Below are positions 1 to 8,240 of a stretch of 64,000 nt of DNA, one piece after another (the stretch's first letter is position 1; each line of letters starts with the position of its first letter). A model generated the notes under the pieces. That model searched no databases and was not told the DNA's origin. It was given only the letters and a program-made list of their open reading frames with translations. The translations under genes were made by a program, and so were the position numbers. Source of the stretch: Pseudomonas monteilii NBRC 103158 = DSM 14164 (GTDB taxonomy: Bacteria; Pseudomonadota; Gammaproteobacteria; Pseudomonadales; Pseudomonadaceae); assembly GCF_000730605.1 (NCBI RefSeq), contig NZ_BBIS01000009.1:284673-348672 (forward strand). Reading direction: 5' to 3'.

Positions 1-99
1 ATGCTTCCTGAAGACCTGTATGTCATGTTTCTGTTTGTCGCCATCGTGCTGGCCCTCGATGTAGCGGCCATCGTGCTGTACCGGGGAGCCAAACCCTGA
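1..99 (+). CDS. small single-pass membrane protein (possibly 5'-truncated by window edge)
   Basis: A 32-residue reading frame opens with ATG at the first base of the window and ends with TGA at 97-99. Almost the whole product is one hydrophobic helix (about residues 8-27, VMFLFVAIVLALDVAAIVLY) with an acidic N-terminus and a short basic tail, so it would be a tiny inner-membrane protein. Because the window starts exactly at the ATG, the upstream ribosome binding site cannot be checked and the frame may be the end of a longer gene. A C5/G5 hairpin (100-113) follows directly. No family recognised. Confidence 0.4.
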   Translation: MLPEDLYVMFLFVAIVLALDVAAIVLYRGAKP

Positions 100-199
100 C
101 CCCCATTTGGGGGGGCTGGCACCCTGAACCGGGTATGTAGTCGCGGTCAGGAATGGATTAGCCAGGCAAACCAAGGCGATTTCCAGACCGTGAAGTCAG

Positions 200-418
200 T
201 CAACAAGCGCCTTCCATGTCGTCGATTCTTGCGGCGACAGAGCGTAACTCGTCCGCAACCACATCGATGGACTTGATGTGCGCGGCAACATCCACCTCGC
301 TTTGCGAGCTACCGCGCGCCGCCATGAACCTGGCATGACCACTCATGGCCTGACTGAGCTGGTCCAGGTGATCGGCTGTTCTGACCAGGTCTGACTTGAT
401 GCTATGAAGCGTTTCCAT
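200..418 (-). CDS. conserved hypothetical protein, 72 aa
   Basis: Encodes a small, soluble, probably all-helical protein starting METLHSIKSDL and ending IDDMEGAC. I prefer the ATG at 418 over the in-frame ATG at 466 because AAGGAAGG lies 11-14 bases upstream and the extra N-terminal residues belong to the decayed RHS remnant next to it. Heptad-like spacing of Leu/Ile/Val suggests a helical hairpin or coiled coil. It sits immediately 3' of the RHS-core remnant at 419-776, in the place where a toxin or variable tail would be, but nothing in the sequence proves a toxin role. Function unknown. Confidence 0.55.
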   Translation of the reverse strand: METLHSIKSDLVRTADHLDQLSQAMSGHARFMAARGSSQSEVDVAAHIKSIDVVADELRSVAARIDDMEGAC

Positions 419-776
419 GATGTTAAAGGCCTTCCTTGTCAGTTGCTTCAACGGGCCTGTGAGCATCGCCGCAGGGCAGGGTGAAACGCAACCGATTTGT
501 AGAAGGCGCTTTCTCGCCCAAACCCGGAAGAGCCTACGCGATCATTGCTGGGGCGCCGGCGAGTGCCCAGGTTTTTCAGCGGTCTGTTTCCACCTGAAGT
601 ACCGAACCTTTATCGTCCGTTACCAACAATCCGATGGACTGGTTACCGTCTGATTGTTGCTCGGCAAGTGGCACGTCTGAGTGGCGAAAAATGCTACGGT
701 TCTGTTCACCGGTTTTAAGGGTGGTGAGTTTGCCATTCTGATAGAAAAGAAGTGTTTTGTTGGCGTTATTTTGCAT
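419..776 (-). pseudogene. decayed standalone RHS-core protein gene
   Basis: The frame starts at ATG 776 (MQNNANKTLLFYQNGK...) and reads like the N-terminus of the short RHS-core proteins of Pseudomonas up to LLVTDDKGSVLQVETDR, then meets TGA at 576-578. Downstream in the same frame, after that stop and a TAG, scraps of the family core remain: GHSPA-like residues in another frame and GEKAPSTNR resembling the GE-K-x-P-x-T-x-R-Y-L-L-G-N-G segment. The expected LLGNGYR, SPDSLSPFG and GGLNAYAYC motifs are not readable. I take this as a dead copy of the family whose intact member lies at 49437-50249. Exact 3' limit is approximate. Confidence 0.6.
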
Positions 777-975
777 TGTGGAATTCCTTGCCGACTGGTG
801 GGTTAACACCTTTACTGTCGCAGCCTCCACCTGCTCACGCTACTGGCAGAATTATCAGGTGCCACAGCGCCCATGGCCGTGTCAATTGCGCGAAAACTGC
901 AGCCAGACCTTGGTTGATTAGTAACTCGGCGCAAGCCCCGTTAGAATGCAGCGTATCCCTAATGGCCAATTGCAA

Positions 976-1305
976 ATGCCTACCTTTCGTATCTTTATCA
1001 CCTCTGCGTTAGTTGCCAGCCTTGCCGGCTGCGCAACCCCTGGCAAACCCACGGCCAGTAAACTGACCAAAAAATCGCCGCAGCAGTACGCCGCATGTGT
1101 CCTGCCTAAGTGGCAGGCACTGGCGCCGCAGGCTACGCAGAAGTCGATAGCCCACGGTTATCGGCTGACGGCGCCCAGTGCCGTAGCGAGCGACGATGTG
1201 CTGGACGTGGTCGATTCTCGCGATGGCAGCCGCGCTACGTTCTACAAGGGCAGCTTCCTGTCGGGCGACAAATTGCGCCAGGCTGCCAGAGAGTGCCTGG
1301 ACTGA
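976..1305 (+). CDS. putative outer-membrane lipoprotein, 109 aa
   Basis: From the ATG at 976 the product begins MPTFRIFITSALVASLAGC, a short basic start, a hydrophobic stretch and a clear lipobox (LAGC), so it should be cleaved and lipidated at that Cys. An upstream in-frame ATG at 946 would add ten residues ahead of the signal and is less likely; neither has a strong Shine-Dalgarno. The mature part holds two further Cys residues (AACVL and ARECLD) that could form a disulfide. It resembles small conserved Pseudomonas lipoproteins of unknown role. Stands alone between minus-strand genes. Confidence 0.65.
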   Translation: MPTFRIFITSALVASLAGCATPGKPTASKLTKKSPQQYAACVLPKWQALAPQATQKSIAHGYRLTAPSAVASDDVLDVVDSRDGSRATFYKGSFLSGDKLRQAARECLD

Positions 1306-1409
1306 GTCAGTAGCCCGAGCCGCTCGAACCGCCCATGCTGGGCAGGCGGGCCTTGTGCTCGCGAAGCAGGGTCACTGCCACGGAGATCGCTTAGGGCTTG
1401 GCATATTGA

Positions 1410-1616
1410 TCAACCCACGTCCCCGCGCTTGTTCATCTGCTCGCACTGAACCTGCGCATCCGTCCTGCTCGGGTAGCTCGGTTTGAGCCGCTCCTTCACC
1501 TGGTTATCGTAAATGTCGAACCCTCCACAAACGGTAGCGGCGTAATAGCGGCTGCCCATGCGGAACGACTCCTTTTCGATCGGCACAGCGGGAACGATAA
1601 CGAATCTTGGTTGCAT
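1410..1616 (-). CDS. conserved hypothetical protein, 68 aa
   Basis: Starts at ATG 1616 (MQPRFVIVPAVPIEKESF), chosen because GGAGG lies 8 bases upstream; an earlier in-frame ATG at 1661 lacks such a site. The product is small and mixed alpha/beta, with no signal peptide or membrane segment, two Cys residues (ATVCGG and QCEQM) and a basic/aromatic middle (GSRYYAATVCGGFDIYDNQ). I do not recognise a named family. It is a single gene convergent with the lipoprotein gene. Confidence 0.6.
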   Translation of the reverse strand: MQPRFVIVPAVPIEKESFRMGSRYYAATVCGGFDIYDNQVKERLKPSYPSRTDAQVQCEQMNKRGDVG

Positions 1617-1724
1617 GTTTCGTGCCTCCCCAGGCAGAGACTTAAGTATTAGTCTCGCCATGGATAAGCATCAAGCAGGCTCATCAATAAAACAGCGTTC
1701 ATGCAGGGCAGGGTGCCGATCGCG

Positions 1725-1766
1725 CTGTCATCAAATGAAAACCCGCTGTCGTCCGATGCGAAGCAT
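1725..1766. promoter_or_regulatory. paired AraC-type half-sites upstream of the quinone oxidoreductase operon
   Basis: TGTCATCAAATGAAAA begins at 1727 and TGTCGTCCGATGCGAA at 1748, exactly 21 bases later. The shared pattern is TGTCxTCxxATGxxAA. Two direct half-sites one to two helical turns apart are the usual operator of AraC-family activators. Nearly the same pair (TGTCATCAAATGAAAAGC and TGACGCCCAATGTAAAGC, again 21 bases apart) occurs beside the araC-type gene at 8278-8316. It lies about 80-115 bases upstream of the start codon at 1844, a fitting position for activation. Confidence 0.65.
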
Positions 1767-1843
1767 CCCGAAAGCCAAGGGCATACAGTCCAGTCATCCA
1801 GAACTGACGCCAGGCGTCCAGATCGATGAGTGGAGAGACAAGC

Positions 1844-2824
1844 ATGTCCAAAGTCGTACGTTTCCATCAGACCGGTGGCCCCGAAGTGCTGCGCTACGAG
1901 GATGCCGAGGTGGGCGAGCCCGGCCCAGGCCAGGTGCGTTTGCGCCAGGTGGCGGTGGGCCTGAACTACGCCGACACCTACTTCCGCAATGGCACCTACC
2001 CGATTCCGTTGCCCAATGGCATCGGCGTGGAAGCTGCCGGGGTGGTAGAGGCCGTGGGCGAGGGCGTGACGCAGGTGAGGGTCGGTGACCGTGTCACCTA
2101 TACCGGCTTCCTCAATACCCTGGGTGCTTATTGTACCGAGCGACTCATACCCGCCGCGGCACTGATAAAACTGCCGGAAACCATTGCCTTCGAGACCGCT
2201 GCCGCCATGACCATGCGCGGCCTGACCTCGGCCTACTTGCTACGCCGGCTCTATGACTTCAAGCCCGGTGACAGCGTGCTGCTGCATGCCGCTGCTGGCG
2301 GGGTGGGCCTGATTGTCGCGCAGTGGGCGAGGTTGTTGGGGCTGAACGTGATCGGCACCGTATCCACCGAGGCCAAGGCTGAAGTGGCCCGCGCCCATGG
2401 CTGTAACCACATCATCAACTACAGCGTCGAGGACGTGGCCAGCCGCGTGCGTGAGCTGACCGACGGGGTAGGGGTGAACGTGGTGTTTGACAGCGTTGGC
2501 AAGAACACCTTCATGGGCTCGCTCGATGCGCTCAAACGCCGTGGCCTGATGGTATGCGTTGGCACGGCTTCGGGCACCATCCCGCCATTCGACCCGCAAT
2601 TGCTGGCGATCAAGGGTTCGCTGCAGCTCACCCGCCCGGCACTGGCCGACTTCATTGCCGACCCGGCAGAAAAGGCCGACCTGGCCGGTGAACTGTTCGA
2701 CCACGTCAGCAGCGGGCGCATCCGGATCGAAATCAACCAGCACTACGCTTTGCAGGATGCCGCTCAGGCCCACCGTGACCTGGAAGCTCGCAAAACCACC
2801 GGCTCGTCGATCTTCGTCATCTGA
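1844..2824 (+). CDS. quinone oxidoreductase / zinc-type alcohol dehydrogenase family, 326 aa
   Basis: Medium-chain dehydrogenase/reductase of the QorA-like branch, which reduces quinones or activated enones with NADPH. The N-terminal GroES-like half carries the family pattern VGLNYADTYFRNGTYP, and the Rossmann half carries the nucleotide loop AAAGGVGLIVAQWA (about residues 147-160). The structural and catalytic zinc cysteines of true alcohol dehydrogenases are absent, as usual for this branch. The ATG at 1844 (MSKVVRF) is preferred to 1826 because GGAGAGAC precedes it. It is the first gene of an operon with the dioxygenase and BKACE genes (13-base gap to the next), so a step in that pathway is likely; the substrate is not evident. 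Confidence 0.85.
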   Translation: MSKVVRFHQTGGPEVLRYEDAEVGEPGPGQVRLRQVAVGLNYADTYFRNGTYPIPLPNGIGVEAAGVVEAVGEGVTQVRVGDRVTYTGFLNTLGAYCTERLIPAAALIKLPETIAFETAAAMTMRGLTSAYLLRRLYDFKPGDSVLLHAAAGGVGLIVAQWARLLGLNVIGTVSTEAKAEVARAHGCNHIINYSVEDVASRVRELTDGVGVNVVFDSVGKNTFMGSLDALKRRGLMVCVGTASGTIPPFDPQLLAIKGSLQLTRPALADFIADPAEKADLAGELFDHVSSGRIRIEINQHYALQDAAQAHRDLEARKTTGSSIFVI

Positions 2825-2837
2825 AGAGGGCAACAGC

Positions 2838-3686
2838 ATGCACATCGAACAACTGACCTGCGCGATCGGTGCTGAGGTAAGTGGCGTCAACCTGGCCGAC
2901 GCGATTCACGATGATGACCTGTTCGCCCAACTGCGCCAGCAGCTGCTTCAACACCGTGTGCTGTTCATGCGCGACCAGCACTTCAGCCGTGCCGAGCATG
3001 TGGCCTTCGCCCGTCGCTTCGGCGAATTGGAAGATCACCCGGTGGCCGGTAGCGATCCTGAGCACCCAGGGCTGGTGCAGATCTACAAGCGCCCGGACCA
3101 GCCCAACGACCGTTATGAAAATGCCTGGCACACCGACGCCACCTGGCGCGAGGCGCCCCCCATGGGCTGCGTACTGCGCTGCGTCGAGTGCCCCCCGGTG
3201 GGCGGCGATACGATGTGGGCGAACATGGTGCTGGCTTATGAAAACCTGCCCAGCGACGTAAAAGCCAAGATCGAAGGCCTGCGCGCCCGCCACAGCATCG
3301 AGGCCAGTTTCGGCGCCGCCATGCCGCTGGACAAACGCCTGGCGCTGAAGGCGCAGTTCCCCGATGCCGAGCACCCGGTGGTGCGCACCCACCCGGAAAC
3401 GGGCGAGCAGGTGTTGTTCGTCAACGCCTTCACCACCCATTTCAGCAACTACCACACCCCGCAGCGGGTGCGTTTCGGCCAGGACGCCAACCCAGGTGCC
3501 AGCGACCTGCTGCGTTACCTGATCAGCCAGGCGTACCTGCCCGAGTACCAGGTGCGCTGGCGCTGGAAGCCTAACAGCGTGGCGATCTGGGACAACCGCA
3601 GCACTCAGCATTACGCCGTCATGGACTACCCGCCGTGCCACCGCAAGATGGAGCGCGCCGGGATCAAGGGCAGCCGCACGTTCTAA
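2838..3686 (+). CDS. TauD/TfdA-family Fe(II)/2-oxoglutarate-dependent dioxygenase, 282 aa
   Basis: The TauD family hydroxylates or oxidatively cleaves substrates using 2-oxoglutarate and oxygen. Visible features: the iron-binding HxD in AWHTDATWREAPP (about residues 100-103), the distal histidine in DNRSTQHYAVMDY near the C-terminus, and a following Arg (CHRKMERAGIKG) that normally binds 2-oxoglutarate. Length is normal for the family. The start ATG at 2838 follows GAAGAGGG. It lies between the reductase and the BKACE gene on the same strand with short gaps, which suggests it oxidises the substrate before beta-keto acid cleavage. Known relatives act on taurine, sulfate esters, alpha-ketoacids and betaines; which of these applies here is not visible. 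Confidence 0.88.
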   Translation: MHIEQLTCAIGAEVSGVNLADAIHDDDLFAQLRQQLLQHRVLFMRDQHFSRAEHVAFARRFGELEDHPVAGSDPEHPGLVQIYKRPDQPNDRYENAWHTDATWREAPPMGCVLRCVECPPVGGDTMWANMVLAYENLPSDVKAKIEGLRARHSIEASFGAAMPLDKRLALKAQFPDAEHPVVRTHPETGEQVLFVNAFTTHFSNYHTPQRVRFGQDANPGASDLLRYLISQAYLPEYQVRWRWKPNSVAIWDNRSTQHYAVMDYPPCHRKMERAGIKGSRTF

Positions 3687-3740
3687 GCCTGTCGCCGTCA
3701 CTGGCGGCAACCGCACAATAACAATAGCGAGGACTACAGC

Positions 3741-4793
3741 ATGCAATTCTTCGACGATTCGTTGCACCCGGAAAACATGGAAAAGGTGGTGATCACCGTG
3801 GCCCCCTATGGCCCGGAGTGGATGCCCGAAGACTTCCCTGAAGACATTCCACTGACCATGGACGAGCAGGTGCAGAAGGCCGTCGACTGTTACGAGGCAG
3901 GCGCCACCGTGCTGCACTTGCATGTGCGTGAACTGGACGGCAAAGGCTCCAAGCGCTTGTCCAAGTTCAACGAGCTGATCGCCGGTGTGCGTGAGGCGGT
4001 TCCGGACATGATCATCCAGGTGGGGGGGTCTATTTCCTTCGCGCCGGAGGGCGAAGGCGAGGCGGCCAAGTGGCTGTCGGACGATACCCGACACATGCTC
4101 GCCGAACTGACGCCGCGCCCCGACCAGGTCACCGTGGCGATCAACACCACGCAGATGAACATCATGGAGCTGTTGTACCCCGAGTACCTCGAAGGCACCT
4201 CGCTGGCCAGCCCCGCAATCCATGCAGCTTACAGCGAGATGACCGTGCCGGCTGGCCCGGCCTGGGTCCGCGAACACCTGCGCCGCCTGCAGGCCAGCAA
4301 TATCCAGCCGCATTTCCAGCTGACTGGCATGCATGCCCTGGAAACCCTTGAGCGCATTGTGCGCCGGGGTGACTACATGGGCCCGCTGAACCTGACCTGG
4401 ATCGGCATTGGCGGCGGTTTCGACGGCCCCAACCCGTTCAACTTCTTCAATTTCATCCACCGCGCACCGGACGGCTGCACGTTGACCGCCGAGTCGTTGC
4501 TGAAGAACGTGCTGCCGTTCAACACCATGGCCTTGGCCATGGGCCTGCACCCGCGCTGTGGCAACGAAGACACCATCATCGACCAGCACGGCAAACGCTT
4601 CACCTCGGTGCAGCAGGTCCGGCAGACCGTGCGCGTGGCGCATGAACTGGGTCGCGAGATTGCCACTGGCAAAGAGGCCCGCGCCATTTACCGCATCGGC
4701 CAGCAGTACGACAGCATCGAGCAGACCCTGAAGGCCAACGGCATGGCGCCAAACCGCCTGTCGGGTGTGAAGGGGGTGCCGCAGCGTACCTGA
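3741..4793 (+). CDS. BKACE (DUF849) beta-keto acid cleavage enzyme, 350 aa
   Basis: BKACE enzymes are zinc TIM-barrel proteins that condense a beta-keto acid with acetyl-CoA and release acetoacetate plus a new CoA thioester; known members act on 3-keto-5-aminohexanoate and dehydrocarnitine. The zinc motif HLHVREL (near residue 54) and the early KVVITVAPYGPEW strand with the family's Glu-rich start are visible; this member is longer than the roughly 270-310 residues of the lysine-fermentation enzyme, with an N-terminal extension MQFFDDSLHPENM. GAGGA lies upstream of the ATG. Context with a 2OG dioxygenase, MFS carrier and Rieske protein suggests a less common substrate. Family call is firm; substrate unknown. 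Confidence 0.88.
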   Translation: MQFFDDSLHPENMEKVVITVAPYGPEWMPEDFPEDIPLTMDEQVQKAVDCYEAGATVLHLHVRELDGKGSKRLSKFNELIAGVREAVPDMIIQVGGSISFAPEGEGEAAKWLSDDTRHMLAELTPRPDQVTVAINTTQMNIMELLYPEYLEGTSLASPAIHAAYSEMTVPAGPAWVREHLRRLQASNIQPHFQLTGMHALETLERIVRRGDYMGPLNLTWIGIGGGFDGPNPFNFFNFIHRAPDGCTLTAESLLKNVLPFNTMALAMGLHPRCGNEDTIIDQHGKRFTSVQQVRQTVRVAHELGREIATGKEARAIYRIGQQYDSIEQTLKANGMAPNRLSGVKGVPQRT

Positions 4794-4810
4794 AAGGCAG
4801 GCCCGACCCT

Positions 4811-4830
4811 TTCGCGGGCTTGCCCGCGAA
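4811..4830. repeat. REP-type palindrome
   Basis: TTCGCGGGCTTGCCCGCGAA is a near-perfect palindrome of the kind scattered between genes in P. putida-group genomes. It falls in the 120-base gap between the BKACE and MFS genes and could stabilise or attenuate the upstream transcript. The rest of the gap holds the AAGGAGG site of the MFS gene. Confidence 0.75.
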
Positions 4831-4913
4831 GCGGCCCGCAAGAGCAACATCAGTTCTGGCTGTTACCCATAACAACAAAAACAACACCCAAGCCCTACAC
4901 CCAAGGAGGCAAC

Positions 4914-6194
4914 ATGGCCACCTACCTCGCCAGCGCCGAAGACTCCGGTAGCGAATCCGCCCACAGCGTGCCCCGGCGTTATGCCTGGGTGGTCTTTGCC
5001 CTGACCTTTGGTCTGTTGATCTCCGACTACATGTCGCGCCAGGTACTCAACGCGGTGTTCCCGCTGCTCAAGGGCGAATGGGCGCTCAGTGACAGCCAAT
5101 TGGGCCTGCTCAGCGGGATCGTCGCGCTGATGGTCGGCTTGCTGACGTTCCCGCTGTCACTGTTGGCCGACCGTTTCGGCCGGGTACGCAGCCTGGTGTT
5201 GATGGCGGTACTGTGGAGCCTGGCGACGCTCGGCTGCGCCTTGGCAGAAAATTACCCGCAAATGTTCATTGCGCGTTTTCTGGTCGGGGTCGGAGAGGCC
5301 GCTTACGGCAGTGTCGGCATTGCCGTGGTGGTCGCCGTGTTCCCCCGCGACATGCGCTCGACCCTGGCCGGGGCGTTCATGGCCGGTGGCATGTTCGGCT
5401 CGGTGCTGGGCATGGCCCTGGGCGGCGTGTTGGCTCAGCACCTGGGGTGGCGCTGGGCATTCGCCGGTATGGCACTGTTCGGCCTGATGCTGGCGATGCT
5501 GTACCCCATGATCGTCAAGGAGGCACGCATTGCGCCCAAGTGCGCGCAGCAGGCGCTGGGCAAGGTCAGCCGCCCGCTGCGCAGCTTGTACAGCAGCCGC
5601 TCGGTCATCGCCGCCTATATCGGCAGCGGCCTGCAGCTGTTTGTTGGCGGCACCTTGATTGTGTGGATGCCTAGCTACCTGAACCGCTATTACGCCATGG
5701 GCACTGACCGCGCCGGTGCGGTCGCCGCTGTCATCGTGTTGTGCAGCGGCGTCGGCATGATCGTCTGCGCCATGCTCTGCGACCGCCTGGGCCGGCAGCG
5801 CCCGGACCGCAAGATCAGCCTGGCCATCGGTTACTGCCTGGGCAGCTGCGTGCTGCTGAGCATGGCCTTCGCGTTGCCCGCTGGCACCGCACAACTGGTG
5901 CTGATCTGCCTGGGCATGATGATTGCCGCCGGCACCAACGGCCCGTCCAGTGCCATGGTTGCCAACCTTACCCACGCCTCGGTACATGGCACCGCTTTCG
6001 CCACCCTGACCCTGGCCAACAACCTGCTGGGCCTGGCGACCGGGCCGCTGATTACTGGCCGGGTATCCGACCTGATCGGCCTGCAGGCCGCATTACAGCT
6101 GGTACCGCTGACAAGCATCGCGGCGGCGGCTGTGTTCTTTTTCGCTAAACGTCATTACCACCGCGACATGGACTGTCTGCGCTCCAGGAGTTGA
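4914..6194 (+). CDS. MFS transporter, 426 aa
   Basis: Twelve-helix major facilitator with a soluble N-terminal lead of about 25 residues. The loop 2-3 signature LLADRFGRVRSL is present, followed by the helix-4/5 pattern ARFLVGVGEAAYGSVG; the second half repeats the fold with LCDRLGRQRPDRK in loop 8-9. This architecture is closest to carriers of organic acids and aromatic or sugar acids. A perfect AAGGAGG precedes the ATG. It is four bases from the next gene and follows the BKACE gene across a REP, so it most likely imports the pathway's substrate. Confidence 0.87.
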   Translation: MATYLASAEDSGSESAHSVPRRYAWVVFALTFGLLISDYMSRQVLNAVFPLLKGEWALSDSQLGLLSGIVALMVGLLTFPLSLLADRFGRVRSLVLMAVLWSLATLGCALAENYPQMFIARFLVGVGEAAYGSVGIAVVVAVFPRDMRSTLAGAFMAGGMFGSVLGMALGGVLAQHLGWRWAFAGMALFGLMLAMLYPMIVKEARIAPKCAQQALGKVSRPLRSLYSSRSVIAAYIGSGLQLFVGGTLIVWMPSYLNRYYAMGTDRAGAVAAVIVLCSGVGMIVCAMLCDRLGRQRPDRKISLAIGYCLGSCVLLSMAFALPAGTAQLVLICLGMMIAAGTNGPSSAMVANLTHASVHGTAFATLTLANNLLGLATGPLITGRVSDLIGLQAALQLVPLTSIAAAAVFFFAKRHYHRDMDCLRSRS

Positions 6195-6198
6195 AACC

Positions 6199-6852
6199 GT
6201 GAAACAGCTGTTGTCCGTCGAGGTGTTCTTCGATTTTGTCTGCCCTTGGTGCCTGATTGGGCAGCGGCACCTGCAGGCGGCCCTTTTGTGGTTGCAACGT
6301 GAGCAACCTCAGGTAGAGGTGCAGGTGCACTGGCAGGGCGTGCAGTTGTTGCCTGGGCTGCCTGCCAACGGGGTGTCGTTCAGTACGTTTTACCTGCAAC
6401 GCCTGGGCAGTGAACAAGCCGTACGCGAGCGCCAGGCCCAGGTGCGCGCCGCTGCCAGCGTGGTGGGCGAGGATATCGATTTCTCGCGCATACGCCGCAT
6501 GCCCAATACCGGCAATGCTCACCGGTTGATGCAACGGGCCGGCAGCCTGCTCGGTGCACCGCAACAGGAGGCGTTGCTGGCGCAGTTGTTCATTGCCTAT
6601 TTCCATCAGGGCCGTGACCTGGGAGACAGCGGCACCTTGCTCGGTATTGCCCAGAGCTGCGGGCTGCAGGCCGCACAAGTGGTCGACTGCCTGCGTGACG
6701 ACGGTAGCCCGTTTCTCGATGGGGCAGGGCGCGCAGGCAGTGCCGTGCCGCGCTACCGCTTCAATCAGGGGCCGTTGATTGCAGGCGTGCGGCCGGCCGA
6801 GGCGCTGTTTGCGGCCATGAACGACGCCTTGCAGGAGGTGGTGCAGGCATGA
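6199..6852 (+). CDS. DsbA-family (FrnE-like) thioredoxin-fold oxidoreductase, 217 aa
   Basis: Cytoplasmic DsbA/2-hydroxychromene-2-carboxylate isomerase superfamily protein. The redox motif CPWC occupies residues 15-18 in VFFDFVCPWCLIGQRHL, with no signal peptide, as in FrnE-type proteins. Start is GTG at 6199 behind CCAGGAG. FrnE was first linked to polyketide modification; other members are thiol isomerases or glutathione-dependent enzymes. It overlaps the Rieske gene by four bases (ATGA), so the two are translationally coupled, which suggests a joint job such as isomerising or reducing a pathway intermediate. Exact reaction unknown. Confidence 0.82.
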   Translation: MKQLLSVEVFFDFVCPWCLIGQRHLQAALLWLQREQPQVEVQVHWQGVQLLPGLPANGVSFSTFYLQRLGSEQAVRERQAQVRAAASVVGEDIDFSRIRRMPNTGNAHRLMQRAGSLLGAPQQEALLAQLFIAYFHQGRDLGDSGTLLGIAQSCGLQAAQVVDCLRDDGSPFLDGAGRAGSAVPRYRFNQGPLIAGVRPAEALFAAMNDALQEVVQA

Positions 6853-7175
6853 AACGACGTATGGCACTGGCCCCCGATCAAGTACCCGAACGCAACGGGC
6901 GGGTGCTGTTGGACCTTGAAGGCCACAGTGTGGCCTTGTTCAACATTGCCGATTCGTTCTATGCCGTCGATGACAGTTGCCCGCACCAGGGGGCATCGCT
7001 GTGCGGTGGTCGCCTGGAGGGTCGCGTCATCCAGTGCTGTGCCCACGGGTTGCGTTTCGACCTGGCCAGCGGTTATCTGCAGAACTCCACCGCGCTCAAG
7101 CTGAACACGTACCCTGTCGAGCACGAGAAGGGTGAGGTGTTTATCGTCATCGATGAGCCCGCAACGGGCGGTTAA
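6849..7175 (+). CDS. Rieske [2Fe-2S] ferredoxin, 108 aa
   Basis: Small soluble electron carrier of the type that serves Rieske oxygenases or nitrite reductases. Cluster ligands are clear: Cys44-Pro-His46 in SCPHQGASL and Cys63-x-x-His66 in QCCAHGLRF. No oxygenase large subunit or reductase lies in this operon, so its partner must be encoded elsewhere or it serves the neighbouring enzymes. The 3' end overlaps the convergent regulator gene by four bases (7172-7175). Confidence 0.88.
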   Translation: MKRRMALAPDQVPERNGRVLLDLEGHSVALFNIADSFYAVDDSCPHQGASLCGGRLEGRVIQCCAHGLRFDLASGYLQNSTALKLNTYPVEHEKGEVFIVIDEPATGG

Positions 7176-8182
7176 TGCAACTGCCCATTGTGCTGTGCGC
7201 GCCAGTTTGCCGGCGGCATGCCGTACTGGGCAATGAACCAGCGGGTGAATGAGCTGGGCATCGAATAACCGAGCATGTCGGCAATGCGCCCCAGCGAATA
7301 GCTGGGGTTTTCCAGGTAGCGCATCACCAGGTCACGGCGCACGCTGTTGATCAGGTCCTTGAAGGTCAGCGCGTTCTCTTCCAGCCGCCGCTGCAGGGTG
7401 CGCACGTTCATGCCTTGGGTCTGCGCCACTTGCTCGATGGTGGCACGGCCCATGGGTAGCAGCAGGTAGATGGTCTTGCGTAGCTCCAGTTCCAGCGACG
7501 GCACGCCGCTGGCCGGCAGCGTGTCCAGGTAGCGCCGCGCCAGCCGGGCCATGGCCTCGTTGGCCTGCGGGCTGGCGCTGTCGAGGTCGGCGGCGGGGCA
7601 GACGATGCCATTGAATTCGCTACCGAACACCAGTGTGCAACCGAAAATGCGCCGGTGAATGGCGGGGTCGGCAGGGGCCGCGTGGGTGAAGTTGGCACTG
7701 ATCGGGTGCCAATGGGCACCCAGCAGTGCCGCGCACAGGCGCATCATCACGCCGATGGCCAACTCGGTGGCCTGGCGGCTGCACGGCGCTCGCTCGTTGA
7801 TCACCTCCTCACGAATAACCACGGTCTTGCCGGCTTCCTCGATATGGATGGCCAGCGCGTCGTTGAGCAGGTGGCGGTACTGCACGATCACTTGCAGCGC
7901 ATCGCGCAGGTTGCGTTGGTGGCTGAGCAGCAGGCTGATTTCGCCGAAGTCCGACAACTGACGCAATTCGGCCATGCGCAAACCGAAACTTTCGCACTTC
8001 GTGGCGCTGGCAGAGGCCTCCAGCAAGCTGATGACGCTGGCCACCGGGATACGCCGGTTGGGGTCGTCGAGCAGCGCGGCGCTCAGGCCAACCTGTGCCA
8101 GCAGTGCATGGGGATTGAGGCCCAGGTGGCGGGACACTTCCAGGTAGTTGGTCAAACTGGCGGCACGGACTAGAGCAGGCAT
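7172..8182 (-). CDS. AraC-family transcriptional regulator, 336 aa
   Basis: Long AraC member with an N-terminal ligand domain of the arabinose-binding-like (PF12625) type, rich in helices (MPALVRAASLTNYLEVSRHLGL, then SASATKCESFGLRMAELRQ), and a C-terminal double helix-turn-helix (TIEQVAQTQGMNVRTLQRRL and SLGRIADMLGYSMPSSFTRWF). Relatives include OruR- and ArgR-like activators of amino-acid and carboxylate catabolism in Pseudomonas. The gene sits between two operons; its own promoter region carries half-sites that also occur upstream of 1844, so it probably activates both operons and may control itself. Confidence 0.88.
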   Translation of the reverse strand: MPALVRAASLTNYLEVSRHLGLNPHALLAQVGLSAALLDDPNRRIPVASVISLLEASASATKCESFGLRMAELRQLSDFGEISLLLSHQRNLRDALQVIVQYRHLLNDALAIHIEEAGKTVVIREEVINERAPCSRQATELAIGVMMRLCAALLGAHWHPISANFTHAAPADPAIHRRIFGCTLVFGSEFNGIVCPAADLDSASPQANEAMARLARRYLDTLPASGVPSLELELRKTIYLLLPMGRATIEQVAQTQGMNVRTLQRRLEENALTFKDLINSVRRDLVMRYLENPSYSLGRIADMLGYSMPSSFTRWFIAQYGMPPANWRAQHNGQLH

Positions 8183-8240
8183 TTTTTATTGTTGTCCCTG
8201 AAGTACGGGGGTTGCAGGTCCACTGGTTTTATAGCGTGCG

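Noticed and set aside
2817..4850. 677-codon open frame on the minus strand opposite the dioxygenase and BKACE genes
   Set aside because: Antisense shadow of two clear genes in GC-rich DNA; composition is His/Gln/Val/Arg-rich with no family motif and no ribosome site.
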